Positions 44,934-56,197 of a stretch of DNA of 64,000 bases are shown piece by piece. Source of the stretch: Mycoemilia scoparia (lineage: Eukaryota > Kickxellomycota > Kickxellomycetes > Kickxellales > Kickxellaceae); contig JANBPU010000005.1 in NCBI GenBank assembly GCA_027575805.1, forward strand, positions 1-64,000, given 5' to 3'. A program made the translations under genes and the position numbers. The notes below the pieces were generated by a model. The model saw nothing but the letters and a program-made list of their open reading frames with translations. It did not search any database and was not told the DNA's origin. Each line of letters starts with the position of its first letter. Within the stretch, counting starts at the first letter, position 1.

Positions 44934-46415
44934 ATGTATCAAACCAAGAAAGTTTTAGGCTGGGCTATAAAGTCACGCCTCCTGGTGATATTCGTGGCTC
45001 TGGTGTCCAAGCTAGTATTGCAAGACTTTGATTCATCGCTTAGCGTGGCTCAGATCAGTGGTAGTGAAACAGCTAAAAGCTCGCTAGAGAAGTTGATAAC
45101 TCCCCTACTTCACACCTTTGTTCGGTGGGATGCAATATATTTTACCAGTATATCTGAAAAGGGTTACCAATTTGAACAAGATTATGCATTTTTCCCGCTT
45201 GTACCAATCTTGATTCGGGGACTATATAAAGTAGGCAAGTAGCTCAACAGAAACAAATATTTAAACAATGTCTTAAATGTTGTAACGCCGATCTTTATTA
45301 AATAGTTTTTAGCTGGGGAGAGCCCATCCTTGGTGAGCATGCGTGTTATATAATATCTGGCATTGTGGTATCCAATCTATCCTTCATTGGATCGGTTTTG
45401 GTACTTTATTATTTGACCATAAATATTTTTGAAAATGAGATCTTTGCCAGAATCTCATCAATCTGCTATTGCTTCCTTCCCGCATCAATATTTATGTCTT
45501 CAGTGTAAGCATAGCTTTAAGCCATAAAAAATCATAAGTTCTTCATATCCGATTATTATAATCTAATGCGATCATATCTGCAATAGATATACTGAGAGCA
45601 CATTCGCTCTATTTTCATTCATTGCGATGCATCTCGCCTCAAAGCGTAGATATTTCCTTGCAGCAGTGGTTATAGCAATAGCAACTCTCTGTCGATCCAA
45701 TGGGTTGTTCTACGCCGGATTTTTCGTTTGGGATATCGTTTTTGTTGATAGGCTATGGACCAAGCCATATGGCTCAATTGTGTCCTCAATTGTTAAGCTG
45801 ATCGCACTCATTGCCATCTCATCGTTGGGCTTCATATCTCTCCAGTTATATGGATACTACACATTCTGTATTCCGAAGGACCAGGAGTGGTTGACCCCAG
45901 AATGGTGTAATCGTAGCTTGCCATTGTTATATAGTTATGTTCAAGATCGATACTGGAATGTTGGGTTTTTGCGCTATTTTGAGCTTAAGCAAATCCCCAA
46001 TTTTGCTTTGGCCTCGCCTATGATACTGCTTTCTTTGCATGGCATATACGATTATGGTAGTCACAGTTGGTCCAGATTCTTAAGTCTTGGAATCAAAAAG
46101 TCAAAAGGTGCTAAAGAAAAGAAACTGGAGAAAGCAGAAACAGTCTATTTTAGTGATCGAGCATTGCCATTTGTCTATCTCTGGTGTGTTATGTTGTTCC
46201 TGGATGTGTTCATTGCTCACGTTCAGATTATTACCAGATTGTTTACCAGTCTTCCGATTGTATATTGGTATACAGCTCATGCTTTATTAAACAGAAATAG
46301 TACCAATTCGACTAAATATGGCCCTACGCACCCATTAAAGTGGGTGTCATTTTATTTTATTATGTATGGAATGATTGGTGCCGTCCTGTTTGCCTCTTTC
46401 TATCCTCCAGCTTAA
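44934..46415 (+). CDS. GPI18: GPI mannosyltransferase 2 (PIG-V family)
   Basis: Exons 44934-45238, 45313-45504, 45587-46415 give 441 aa (yeast Gpi18 433, human PIGV 493). It adds the second mannose to the GPI anchor precursor in the ER lumen. Family marks are HTFVRWDAIYFTSISEKGY (luminal Asp66 as catalytic candidate), FFPLVPILIR, the PASIFMSSVYTESTFALFSF helix, and LATLCRSNG-type RSNGLFYAGFF. About 8-10 membrane segments are visible. The C-terminus ends FYPPA. Donor 1 (GTAGCT) is weak but is the only one that keeps frame into NWGEPILGEHACYI. Convergent with BET5, with MITE K between them. Confidence 0.9.
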
Positions 46416-46743
46416 GCTAATCCTACGAGTGACCCTTTTGCTGGACATTGTATTAAATTACTACCCTCCAAAAATAATTGTCTATACAATTTACTATTCT
46501 AGTATAATTTTAATTGTCAACCAATCTCATTTGCTTTACATGCTTTATTATTATCAAATAATATCAATGAATATGGGTAGCTATTTTTGAAGGGTGACCA
46601 TTTGCTTATAGACTGTGATCACTCATTTGGCTGGGATTTCCCCTTTAATCGGTGGCCACCAAAAGTCACCCTTCGAAAATTATGATCCATATGTGTTAAT
46701 ATTAAAGCCTTCCAACATGGTATGGTACAAGAAAACCTCGTTA
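46416..46743. other. Convergent 3' flanks of GPI18 and BET5, containing MITE K
   Basis: 328 bp. In addition to MITE K there is a fainter family-like right end (CTACCCTCCAAAAATAATTG, about 46471-46490) that may be an older relic. Confidence 0.45.
46574..46689 (+). mobile_element. MITE-like element, copy K (full length)
   Basis: 116 bp between TAs, near consensus throughout: TGGGTAGCTATTTTTGAAGG ... GGCCACCAAAAGTCACCC, TTCGAAAATTATGATCCA. It lies in the 3' flank shared by two convergent genes, so it may be transcribed from either. Confidence 0.9.
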
Positions 46744-47757
46744 TCAACTAGAAAATGCTTTAAGGCTTCTTATATAGCTATCTACAACAGCCTTGAAGTA
46801 GTCGTTTTTTATAGGGACCGATCTTTTAGGGTCAACCACGAATAGTGGGTTCTTTATCACATACTCGACATATATAAATGCATACAGCTGCTCAAGTACG
46901 CTTTTCATTGATCCACAGTGTGGATCTGTGGTCAAAATAAATCTAACGCCGGATGGAGACTCAAAGTAATTTAGTTTATAGTTTGCTGTAGTAAAGCCTT
47001 CAAACCCCCCTGGATTGCCTCCCCGTGAACTAAACATCATTTGTACAGATACTGTGTTATATATCCCGTAGATTTATATATGGATCTGCCTAAGAGCATC
47101 ACTACTTGTTTTTATGACTTACCCGTCCTTGTTCTTTAGCTTATTCATAATGTTTCTTAAAGAGTATGCGACGCCATAAACAAGCTTTACATGCTCAAGT
47201 ATCACTTCGTCGTTTTCATTATCATCATTGGGCCACACCATCATCTCGGTACTTTCGGGAACTTCCTTGGAATCATTGGGGCTTGTTTTGGATCTTGATG
47301 CGGAGGTTTGTGCTGTTCTAGGAGATGATACATTGGGCAAATCGCCTGTTGCTCTTTGTGAATTAGCTGTGGTGTTGACCCTTGAGCGATATCTTGCCGA
47401 ATTGTCGTAAAGAAGCTGGCGGTTTCCTGCACCAATTCCAGCCATGGTGGCCGCTGATATTGCTGCTGATGCGGCTGACATGGACTTTTTGTGATATGGA
47501 CTTGTAGGAGCATCAGGTCCTTGGCTCTGCAGATTGCTATGGATGGTGCCCGCCTCTCCTTGGTTGTTGGAATCACTGTTTATCGTATGTTTTCGCATGG
47601 AGCTAGGACCAGATGACCTCTCGTCTTCACCATATATACTTGATGCAATACTGGATTTGAGAGCCTCAGCCTTGGCAAGTATTGAATGTGCTGAGTGCCA
47701 TTCAGCATAGAAAACACATTCCCAATGCCTGTCGAATACACTAAAGTTATATATCAT
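46744..47757 (-). CDS. BET5: TRAPP complex subunit Bet5/TRAPPC1, with large insertion
   Basis: Exons 47757-47123 and 47029-46744 give 306 aa, twice the family length (about 145-160). Bet5 is a longin-fold core subunit of the TRAPP tether and GEF for Ypt1 at the Golgi. The N-terminal strand MIYNFSVFDRHWECVFYAEW and the second half HVKLVYGVAYSLRNIMNKL, TTANYKLNYFESPSGVRFILTTDP, YVEYVVKN-like EYVIKNPLF and VDSYIRSLKAF are all conserved. Between them (about residues 36-180) sits a Ser/Ala/Asn-rich low-complexity insertion. It contains no stop or clear splice pair, so it looks truly coding. Met at 47757 is chosen because it opens the longin strand; an upstream in-frame Met at 47820 would add 21 residues. 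Confidence 0.9.
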
Positions 47758-47967
47758 TGGTTTAATTAGAGGTATTTGCATATGATGGTTAAAGGCTTGT
47801 ATGTATGACTGTGACATCATAATGGTAACTTGTAAATATGGTATTGAAGTTTAGTTTATGGGTCTTTCACACTTTTCTGTATTGGCCTGAAAAGATAAAT
47901 GAAAAGAAAATGCGCTTGTAATCATTAAAAAGCATATTGTTTAAAAGTTGTTTTTGGGGCTTCATGC

Positions 47968-49169
47968 CTAGGGCATAAAGTCGTCATGCAAGAGACTACC
48001 ACCAAGTTGAACCTGCTCACCAGGTTTGAAGGCAGGCATTCCAAGATATGGGCAAGACGTACAACGGAATGCATCGCCCAAAGCACACTACAATGGCAAA
48101 AACAGACAAATACAACTTTATTAATATCAGCACTTTAATACTATAAGCAGGGAGTGTAGTATATGTAGGACTTACATTTCCGCAGGATGACTTGATATTA
48201 TCCATAGAAATTGGCTTCTTTTCTTTCTGCTCATCTGCCAATCCACAAGTACAGTTTTTGCAAGCCTTTCTCTTTTTTCCACAGTCATCAGGCCGAGCAA
48301 GAGATGACATAGAAGGCTTGACAAAGTCGCCATCGTTCAGTAGATCATCGTCATCAATAAGTTCCTCATCATCGCTGTTGGCATCTACACTTATTAGCCA
48401 CGCCTTGCTCTGTGTTGACTTATTTTTTCCGAATGAGATTGCAGCAGCGGCACCAACATTGAATTCTGGCTTCTTTGCCATTATCTACAGACAATATTAA
48501 AATTACGACCTGTAAGTAGTGTTTTCGTAGTTTATAATGTTTGGGAGTAAACCACCTTGGCGCTCTGTATGCCAAGCTTCAATACAATGCAGGCACTATA
48601 ATATTTGGAGCAAGAGGATGTGTATATATGCTTACTGTGGCTATCGTAATAGTACTTGACTGGGACGCGTTTGCTTCACCGGTATTGTTTAAGGTACTAT
48701 CTGCAGGATCCATTTTGGACTCATCTCCGGCTATGTTGGTAGTATCTGTCACAATATCAACAAATCCAGCAAGCTTCAGCTCAGACACCAGACTTTGTGC
48801 TGTTCTTTTGCTTTGGGATACATTTGATTCAGCCGCATTTTCAGAATTTATTTCCTCATACAGGTGCAACATGCCATTTGGCTTTAAAGCAACAAGGAAT
48901 TTGGCAAATGTGTTTGAATTTGCCATGTAATTGTGTGGCTGGACAGGGGATACTATGACATGGTCATATTGGGCTGAAGGAATAGATACATTGTCAGAAT
49001 TGAGGCGGTCAAGGAGCTCAAAGTCCACTTTTCCACCCTTTTCAGGGGTTACTGAGGCAGCAACTTTGTCTCGGTATTCCTGCAAAAGCCTGTGGTCATT
49101 GTTTTCTATGTGCGCTGCTATGAGAACTGCGTCTCCTCGTGCAAATAACGGGGGCTGTAATGTCGACAT
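47968..49169 (-). CDS. DRE2: Cytosolic Fe-S assembly protein Dre2 / anamorsin
   Basis: Exons 49169-48636, 48484-48176, 48087-47968 give 320 aa (yeast Dre2 348). With Tah18 it delivers electrons to the cytosolic iron-sulphur assembly machinery. Residues 1-165 resemble the SAM-methyltransferase-like domain ([24 protein letters not shown]). Motif A is Cys246-x6-Cys253-x2-Cys256-x-Cys258 (a 2Fe-2S site), and motif B is Cys279-x2-Cys282-x7-Cys290-x2-Cys293 in [15 protein letters not shown]. The [13 protein letters not shown] linker and the C-terminal [16 protein letters not shown] are standard. Both Cys motifs are complete. Confidence 0.95.
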
Positions 49170-49746
49170 TAATGGCTATTGGAATTTATATAATATGTGT
49201 GTATTTTTGAATTTCAAGAAGCAAAGGTGACTTTTGTGATCAGAGAAAAATAAGTAGAGGCTGACAAATTGCCCTAGCTTTTTAATTATGGTTATGCCTT
49301 TATAACCTATAATGATTCATAAATCACAATGGTGGCTGCCTCCATAGGAGCAATAAAATGCTTAATCACCTTCATAAATCCTAATGGTGTCATTTTCAAA
49401 GATACGGCAAGTACTTCTCCAAAAGGGAACAGACGGACGCCCTCACACATTCCCTGTAAATCAGCCCATGAGTTTTACCTCTTTGCTGGAGTTTCAGTGA
49501 CGATTGGCTAGTAACCAGGGGAATATCCTAGTATCCTTTTAGATCAGACTACTCTGCCATATTTAAAAATCCTCTATGGATTTAAATGAGGTATTTTGGC
49601 TGCGCTAAAAGTAAGTATGGTTGGCTCACTATAACTTGTACAAGAGATTATTTGGGCTGTGGTTTGGATAAGTGATTTATTATAGACAACTCAGACCACA
49701 AAAAGCTTCAAGGCAAAACAAAGACTGTAACGAGTTTGAGAAGATA
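49170..49746. other. Intergenic region between RPC37 3' end and DRE2 start
   Basis: 577 bp, DRE2 promoter plus RPC37 3' flank. No gene, no MITE copy. Confidence 0.5.
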
Positions 49747-50871
49747 CTAGATGGTATTTATTTGATTCAAAAATGTATCCTTATCAACTTCGCACTTCAA
49801 ATCTCCATGTTTCTTCGCCAAAAGGTTGCCACGAACTTCATAAGACTCATCCGACTATATTTTATAGATCGTTTTAATGCGATATTTACATACGAGCATT
49901 TCAACCTGGCTACTTGCCCTTTACACTTTATGAAATACTAAACTTACCTGAGACTGGAAGAGAGAAAGATGCTGCCATGGCTCCTCTTCGATCTGCTGCT
50001 GTTTGTACAATAATGAATTCTTTTGCCGTCTAAGCTTCTCCTCGGCATCTGCTGAACGCACTTGCATCTAAAAATTTATATTCAGTAAACATATAACATT
50101 TATTACATAATTATTTCCTTTACTATAATGTGAACATATATACACAAGATCAAAAGCTATATATATCTTACCTGAATTACTCTGGCTTTTTGTGAAGTGC
50201 TAGCGGAGGCTTCTTCCTGTAGCCTCTCTGAGGCTCTTTCGGCCTTTTTGATCTTATCATCTATCTGGTCTAGATACTTTAAGGATGGCCTCATTTGCAG
50301 GTTTCGAGATACCTTTGACAAGTGGAGTCCATCTACAAGAGAATTTGAAAAGCTTGGTAAATAAATATATTCATAGTAGGTTGTTTCGCCGAGTAGTATG
50401 ATTAAAACTACCTTTTCGATGAACACCAGCCATATAGCAGGCATTGCTTGGTAGAAGCATAGATGAGAATGTCTGGATATCAAGTAGACGTGATGGGTGG
50501 CTCATATTAATATCCTCGTCAGTCATACCGACAGCCAATTCAGCCCCTCTTATTTGATTGTACATAGCACCATGGGTATCGATTGGGACATCTATTTCTA
50601 TTAGATGGTGCTTCGGCTTTACCCTTGCATCAAGAGGAGGAACGTTATATCCTGACATGGCCTTCACATCCCATAGAGGATACTGCAGTACACTTAAGTG
50701 CGGCGATGTCCCTTGTGAGAGATAAACAGGAATCTCTTTTATTATGCGATCTGGCTTTTCACCTTCAGACTCTGAAGAAATTTCATCGTTTTTTTGAGCA
50801 ACACTGGCACCTTGATTGACTGGGCTCTCATTCTCGATCTCCATGGCATCACTATCTTCTTTTTTGACCAT
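49747..50871 (-). CDS. RPC37: RNA polymerase III subunit Rpc37/RPC5
   Basis: Exons 50871-50412, 50332-50172, 50067-49948, 49854-49747 give 282 aa, the same length as yeast Rpc37. It pairs with Rpc53 in a TFIIF-like heterodimer needed for Pol III termination and reinitiation. DRIIKEIPVYLSQGTSPHLSVLQYPLW is the dimerisation-domain start, followed by RGAELAVGMT and YMAGVHRKGDGLHLSKVSRNLQMRPSLKYLD. A Glu/Lys/Arg coiled region and the PWQHLSLFQSQSDESYEVRGNLL end resemble the C-terminal part that contacts the Pol III core. The last exon is joined by frame and family resemblance and is the least sure. Confidence 0.85.
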
Positions 50872-51041
50872 TATGACAATTTTTTTGAAAAAGCTTATAC
50901 GCCACAAAATATTAAACAACTTGACTATAGAACACAAAGCATTCGTGATTATAGCTATGGTTAAATGGTATTGATAATGTGACATTATGGGTGGATTCTT
51001 GAACTTTAATTATTAACCTTGAAAAAGTAGAAAAGGAAAAA

Positions 51042-51922
51042 CTACTTTCTATCTTCAACCATGATGATGTGGTATCCAAACTTGGTTTTTACTGGAGTCG
51101 TAGTATAGATCGGTTTGGATACAGTACTGGGTTGAAGCTGGAAAGCAACATCTTGAAATGGCCCAACCATAGCACCTCGAACTTGCCATCCAAGACTACC
51201 ACCCTGCCTGGCTTTGTCTATAAGCACATCGTTTGTTGTATTATTTGAATAAATGTCATTGTTTTTATGTTGCAAGCATAATAATTTTTATGTCTACATA
51301 ATTGCCCATATGGGTAGTTATATTTGAAGGGTGGCCATTTGCTAATAGACTCTGATCACACATTTGGCTGTGATTGTCCCTTTAATCGTTGGCCACCAAA
51401 AGTCACCCTTCAAAAATTATGATCCATATGTGTGTGTATTTCTTACCCTCAGAATATTGAGTTGCAACGACATCAAATGGCTGCCCTTCTTGAATCTTTG
51501 ACAAGGCTTCCAATATCTATATGGAATTAAGATCATCTTTTGTTTATGGTCATGAACATGCTTTCCACAAATAGTAAAAGGGCTGAATTACAAAAAATTA
51601 CCTTTGACTGTTTTTCACACAAGATGTGACGGACCTAGATTAGAAATATAAATCATGTTATACTCCCGGATGTTATAATTATAGTATGGTAGATAGTCAG
51701 TAAATTATTGTGGTTGCGTACCTTGATCGAATTGGCTGGCTTTAGTTTGCCATCTTTGGCACCGCCTTTATCGCCTTTATCGCCTTTATCGCCTGATTTG
51801 CCTATTGTAACAAAGCAGGTCATGTATTAAAAGTCAGTTACTAGGTCTCCAAGACAAGTCAGTCTCCACAGACACAAAAATATTTGCCTACCTTTGTTAG
51901 GGGCACCTTTGGATTTGCCCAT
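51042..51922 (-). CDS. Parvulin-type peptidyl-prolyl isomerase, PIN4/Par14-like
   Basis: Exons 51922-51892, 51801-51722, 51634-51602, 51516-51447, 51217-51042 give 129 aa (human PIN4 131). It is a phospho-independent cis-trans prolyl isomerase linked to ribosome biogenesis. The basic flexible N-terminus holds three GDK repeats from a 9-nt tandem repeat. The catalytic domain starts [11 protein letters not shown], then [41 protein letters not shown], and the end [14 protein letters not shown] (conserved final His/Tyr). There is no WW domain. Five exons in under 900 bp; the 51218-51446 intron carries a MITE (copy L), making it the longest intron of the gene. Confidence 0.93.
51311..51426 (+). 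mobile_element. MITE-like element, copy L, inside a PIN4-like intron
   Basis: 116 bp between TAs, used here as reference copy: TGGGTAGTTATATTTGAAGG, CTGATCACACATTTGGCTG, AATCGTTGGCCACCAAAAG, TCACCCTTCAAAAATTATGA-TCCA. It occupies about half of the 229-bp intron, antisense to the gene. Confidence 0.92.
51763..51793 (-). repeat. 9-nt coding tandem repeat (Gly-Asp-Lys)
   Basis: The unit CGCCTTTAT is repeated three times plus a partial unit, read on the minus strand as GGC-GAT-AAA. It stays in frame within exon 2 of the parvulin gene, so copy number changes would only lengthen the basic tail. Confidence 0.85.
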
Positions 51923-52498
51923 GTTTTGTCTGATGTGTTTTACTTTTAGATTAATGAATTCCGAAAAGACCTTCTGATGTGATCTAGTATTTCTACAAGC
52001 GTATCTATTAAGCACTTACAAGTAAGAAACTGTTCTTGTGCAGTCACATATGGGATCCTGGGTCACAGCAATCTGTGTCCGTGAATGCCCATGTGATACA
52101 ACACCACTGATAAACCATCAGGACTAAAATAGGCGAAGGAGGATATTTGTGGTTTAATGTCAATGTAAACATCCAAAACAACCCTGAAAGACCTAGCAAA
52201 AAGCGTCACTTTCAATAGCTTTATTAAAGCAAGTTTTCAAAAACCAACATCAATAATTCTTTGGTTTAAGAGAAACAAACACACTACAGCATTTGAGCAG
52301 CCTCTTTTCAAAAATGAGTGAGGCTTTATGAACTCAAGGGAGACCTCCTATTGGCTACTGTACGATCAAATAGTACGCAGCTGCCAACAAGTTCCATTGG
52401 GACTTGGCAGTGGTAACAGGTCCATGGGTCTCGCTCCTTTGGCTTTTTCTCTATTTCCACTTCAAAACACATATTCACAATTATATTATATAAAGACA
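51923..52498. promoter_or_regulatory. Divergent promoter region, parvulin gene / RAB5
   Basis: 576 bp between opposite starts. ATTATATTATATAAAG lies about 15 bp before the RAB5 ATG; a functional TATA at that distance would be too close, so transcription probably starts further upstream. No gene is seen. Confidence 0.4.
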
Positions 52499-53771
52499 AT
52501 GTCTCAAAATCCGCGTACATCACCCTCGGCTTCTAATGCCGAATCTTCTCCAAATTCCCCAGCTGCCTCCGTACATGTCAAGCTTGTTCTTCTTGGTAAG
52601 TTAGCTTTTATCATTGTGGAGTGAAAATTGGACAATGCATCTCAGATTCTAAGGCATTATTGCGCTGTATTTTAGGCGAAGCTGCTGTTGGAAAGTCTAG
52701 CCTTGTTTTGCGCATTGTAAACGACGAATTTGAAGAAAACAAACAACCAACTATTGGGGGTGAGTATGGATATTAGCTTGACAGATATGAAACAAAGATT
52801 TATTCCCTCTAAGCTATGCACACAAAACAAGTTTGTCCGGTACTTATTCTCAATACTTTTATATAATCACTATAGCTGCCTTTATGAAGCGAAAAATCAA
52901 TGTGGACAATGTTTGCGTAAAGTTTGATATTTGGGACACAGCCGGCCAAGAGCGCTTCCACTCTCTCGCACCAATGTATTACAGAAATGCCCAGGCTGCA
53001 ATGGTGGTCTATGACGTAACTCGCCAGGTAATGTATCTTGTCCGTCTACCCAAGCAATTAACATCCAATGTAGACATATATGTTTACTGATACAGCAATG
53101 TGTGTCCAACTAACCCAACATCTATTTTCTACACAATAGTCATCTCTAGAGAAGGCCAAGGCTTGGGTCAAAGAGCTTCAGCGTCAGGCCAACCCCAACA
53201 TTGTGATATCCTTGGTTGGCAACAAGCTCGATCTTCTCGAGGAATCAACTGACGCACCAGAAGAGCAGAGTGGCTCTGCAGAAGCCGCCACATCAAACGC
53301 TGAAGGCGAGGACCAGAAGATGGATGGCGAAGATGGAGAACAAGAAGAATCCAGTTCTAAGCCCCAAGACACAGATAGCAAGACGCAAAAGGAGAAGCCT
53401 GTCAGTAGAGAGGAAGCAGAGGCCTATGCCAAAGAAGCAGGGCTCTTATTTGGACAAACTAGCGCCAAGACGAACATTGGAGTTCTAGAAATATTCAATG
53501 AGCTTGGTAAGCGAACACTATGCATATCTGAAAATTAATTGAAATGTGTCTGCCCTGCATGACCGGTTAGAATCCATGTTAACATGACTCTAAACGTGGA
53601 ATTATAGCCAAAGCACTTCCATTACAGCAAATGATTTCCGAGAGACAAGCATCTCGTAATAGCCAGCTTAACCGGGGTGGCGTGGATGTCAATAGCATGA
53701 TAAGGCCATCAGAGCTCAACCGCCAGGGCCAGGATCCAGATGCTCGCAATGTCGATAACTGTGCATGCTAG
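52499..53771 (+). CDS. Rab5-family GTPase (Ypt51/Ypt52-like)
   Basis: Exons 52499-52595, 52676-52759, 52876-53027, 53140-53506, 53608-53771 give 287 aa, longer than usual (about 210-235). Rab5 controls early endosome fusion. Nucleotide-binding motifs are complete: GEAAVGKS (33-40), PTIGAAF (switch I, Rab5-specific AAF), WDTAGQERF (80-88), NKLD (139-142), TSAK (218-221). The [16 protein letters not shown] block is the Rab5 type. The C-terminal CAC is a double prenylation site. Between NKLD and TSAK lies an acidic Ser/Glu/Gln-rich insertion (about 145-200), in the loop where some fungal Ypt52 proteins also carry extra residues. Confidence 0.92.
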
Positions 53772-56197
53772 AGAGGGCAGATCCAAATTGCATTTTGCGT
53801 ATTCCATACCTATATTAATATATATATATATATAACACCACAAGAGGCTTGTCTTCTATTACATTTATCGACAGCAATGTTATATAAACCAACATCTTGC
53901 CCACTTAATGTGCGTGCATATGTTTGTGTATGTGTGCGCAGACGGCCTCTTAGCTGAATTTAGTCACCAAGTACTCATCTATCCTAACCTAATCCTCATC
54001 ATTTCTCTACTACTATACTTCTTTTTTGCCTTATTGTCGATCATATATATCGCGTGATTCTTTACAGTTCATTTAATTTTCAATAACATCCATGCCTGCG
54101 CATAAATACGAGCAAGTACTTCACAACATTAAATAAAACTGAGCCCCTAAATTTTGCATAGTAAACTGTATATAATTGGGTTGAATTAAGAGAGTAGCAC
54201 ACACAGTTATTTCATGCCACATCCCAAGTCACTCATTTGGCTGTGATTGCCCCTATAATCACTCCCCTTCAAAAATTATTACCCATTTAGTGAGGCTTCG
54301 CTAGGGATCAAATGTATGGTAAGCAGAAATGGGTCCTCCTCAGATTTTGGCCCAATCACAAGCCATTTGATATGCAATATTTGGAATCCATTTTTGTCTA
54401 AAACACTTTGAAGCCTGGCAGTTTATTGACCTTGAAAAATGTCTTTTTTATTGGCGATTCTCCACACAACCTTGTCTCTAAGGCCTATTGCTAGATGTTC
54501 CCAGCTTAGCCATTGGTGGACAAAAGTTTGTTTGATCTGGTATCGGCAAAACTTGTTGCTCTGTGACAGAGTAACCCAACAATAGAATTACCATTTAAGC
54601 ACATTCTGTATAATATATATATATATATAAGGGACCACAGATTTTTCTTGTGGAGGGTTATTGCCGATTGCGGCATGTGGCTGTAGCTCTGCTATCTACC
54701 ATATCTACCTATCTATTTTACAAAAATACACTCTGGCAGTAGGAAGCGCTGCTAACCAATGCCAATTTTCTCATTGTGCCCATTGTTAGAGAATCGTGAT
54801 TCCAAAGCAGTGGATGGCGAACAACCATAACTCTGGGGAGGGGCTCGTCACCATAGTCAGTGAAAACGAGGGGATGTGTCTGTACCAATCTCTGCGTGGT
54901 GCTATCTGTGCTCGATTAGCCAAATAAAACAATGTACATAGCTGTGCTTTAATTTGCTTTGTCCAAGACTCAATGGCTGGTTATAAGAAAATCCTTTCTA
55001 TTTTTGATTCTTTTTAAAAGAATCGCTGTCTGACAAGCATGCCTATTTCATCAAGGGCTTTTATAGACAGAGTTCTGTGTATTACTTGTATTGGTAGGCC
55101 ACGTTACTTTACATGGAGAAGGCCATCGATCACCACTACTGTTGATATGTTTTAATAAGCCGATGATTCCTCAGGTCTCCAAGCTTTAATTAAACCACAA
55201 AGCGCCGGCCTTTTCACAACACACTAGTCCAGCAATCCTTCTAGAAGATGCTGGTCAATAAAATTTAACAACGCTATACGCAGTTTATAACCTTTAGAGT
55301 AGGACTCTAGTATTTTTATTTGTGGAACGGCCACACTGCCCCCAAGGTATGGATTGAAAACCTATTTCGCCACAATCTGTCTGAGCAAATCATGGTATGT
55401 GAGAACCACTCTATGTGCACCAGTGGAAGAATAAAGTGCATTTATTAGGGCACGTACATGAGACAAGCCTAGTATTAGACAGTTCAGTGGGCCCATACAA
55501 TCTTGCTTTATGTTGACCTTAGTGGTTGTTTAATTTAAGCAAAGGTATTTGTGTAATACCAATTTATTCATTTCACATCACAGTGGCAGATGTATAACAA
55601 TCGCCAGATCTTCAAGTCATGACCACTATCTAATAGTTTTTCTTTTCTCGATTTGTCTAAGGTTGGTTAAAAGTTGGCCTTTATTTGTCTGGCTTTTGTG
55701 AACTTCATTGAAATTAGTGTTGGGTCGATGCTGGGTTAGATGCAGTGTTATCCTATTTACCCTTCCATCTTTCCACTAAACCATTTTTGTGTTCTCAGAA
55801 TCGAGGTTAAATTGCTTTTGTAATAGTGCTATTTCATGCAACCTGTGCTGAAAGTATTTCTACCTAACCACTCTGAAGCTGAATGGATCAGTAGAGCACC
55901 CTCAATGTAGAAAGCAATAATGACACATCATCCTGTCTTTTCAAAGTATACTGTTTTTGGCCTTCGTTTATAAAGACGATATAGATCTTTGCACCGAACT
56001 TGTTGCTTCTCAAATATTATATAAGCCCCCTACCTAAACCGCTGACTTCAGCCGCCAAAAAGCACCTCATCTCACGTTTTCTGGACAAATTCTCCTGCAC
56101 ATCGCCTTCAGCTTGTGAAAATATAGGTCGGGAATCTGCCTTCGCTTTATACATTCGTATTCTCTTCTTCTCTAAAAGCCTCGTCTTAAAAGCAACA
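53772..56197. other. Gene-poor stretch between RAB5 and the 64-aa gene
   Basis: About 2.4 kb with no ORF of note. It contains (TA)n tracts (about 53818-53833 and 54617-54631) and the fragmentary MITE copy M. ATTATATAAGCCCC (about 56016) is a plausible TATA region for the next gene. Confidence 0.5.
54229..54285 (+). mobile_element. MITE-like element, copy M (right half only)
   Basis: TCATTTGGCTGTGATTGCCC, then CTATAATCACTCCCCTTCAA and AAATTATTACCCA. The left half is absent and the GGCCACCAAAAG block is deleted. Confidence 0.7.

Noticed and set aside
50371..50985. Upstream in-frame Met extension of RPC37
   Set aside because: The extra 38 residues are hydrophobic and unlike any Rpc37 N-terminus; MVKKEDSD at 50871 is the natural start.
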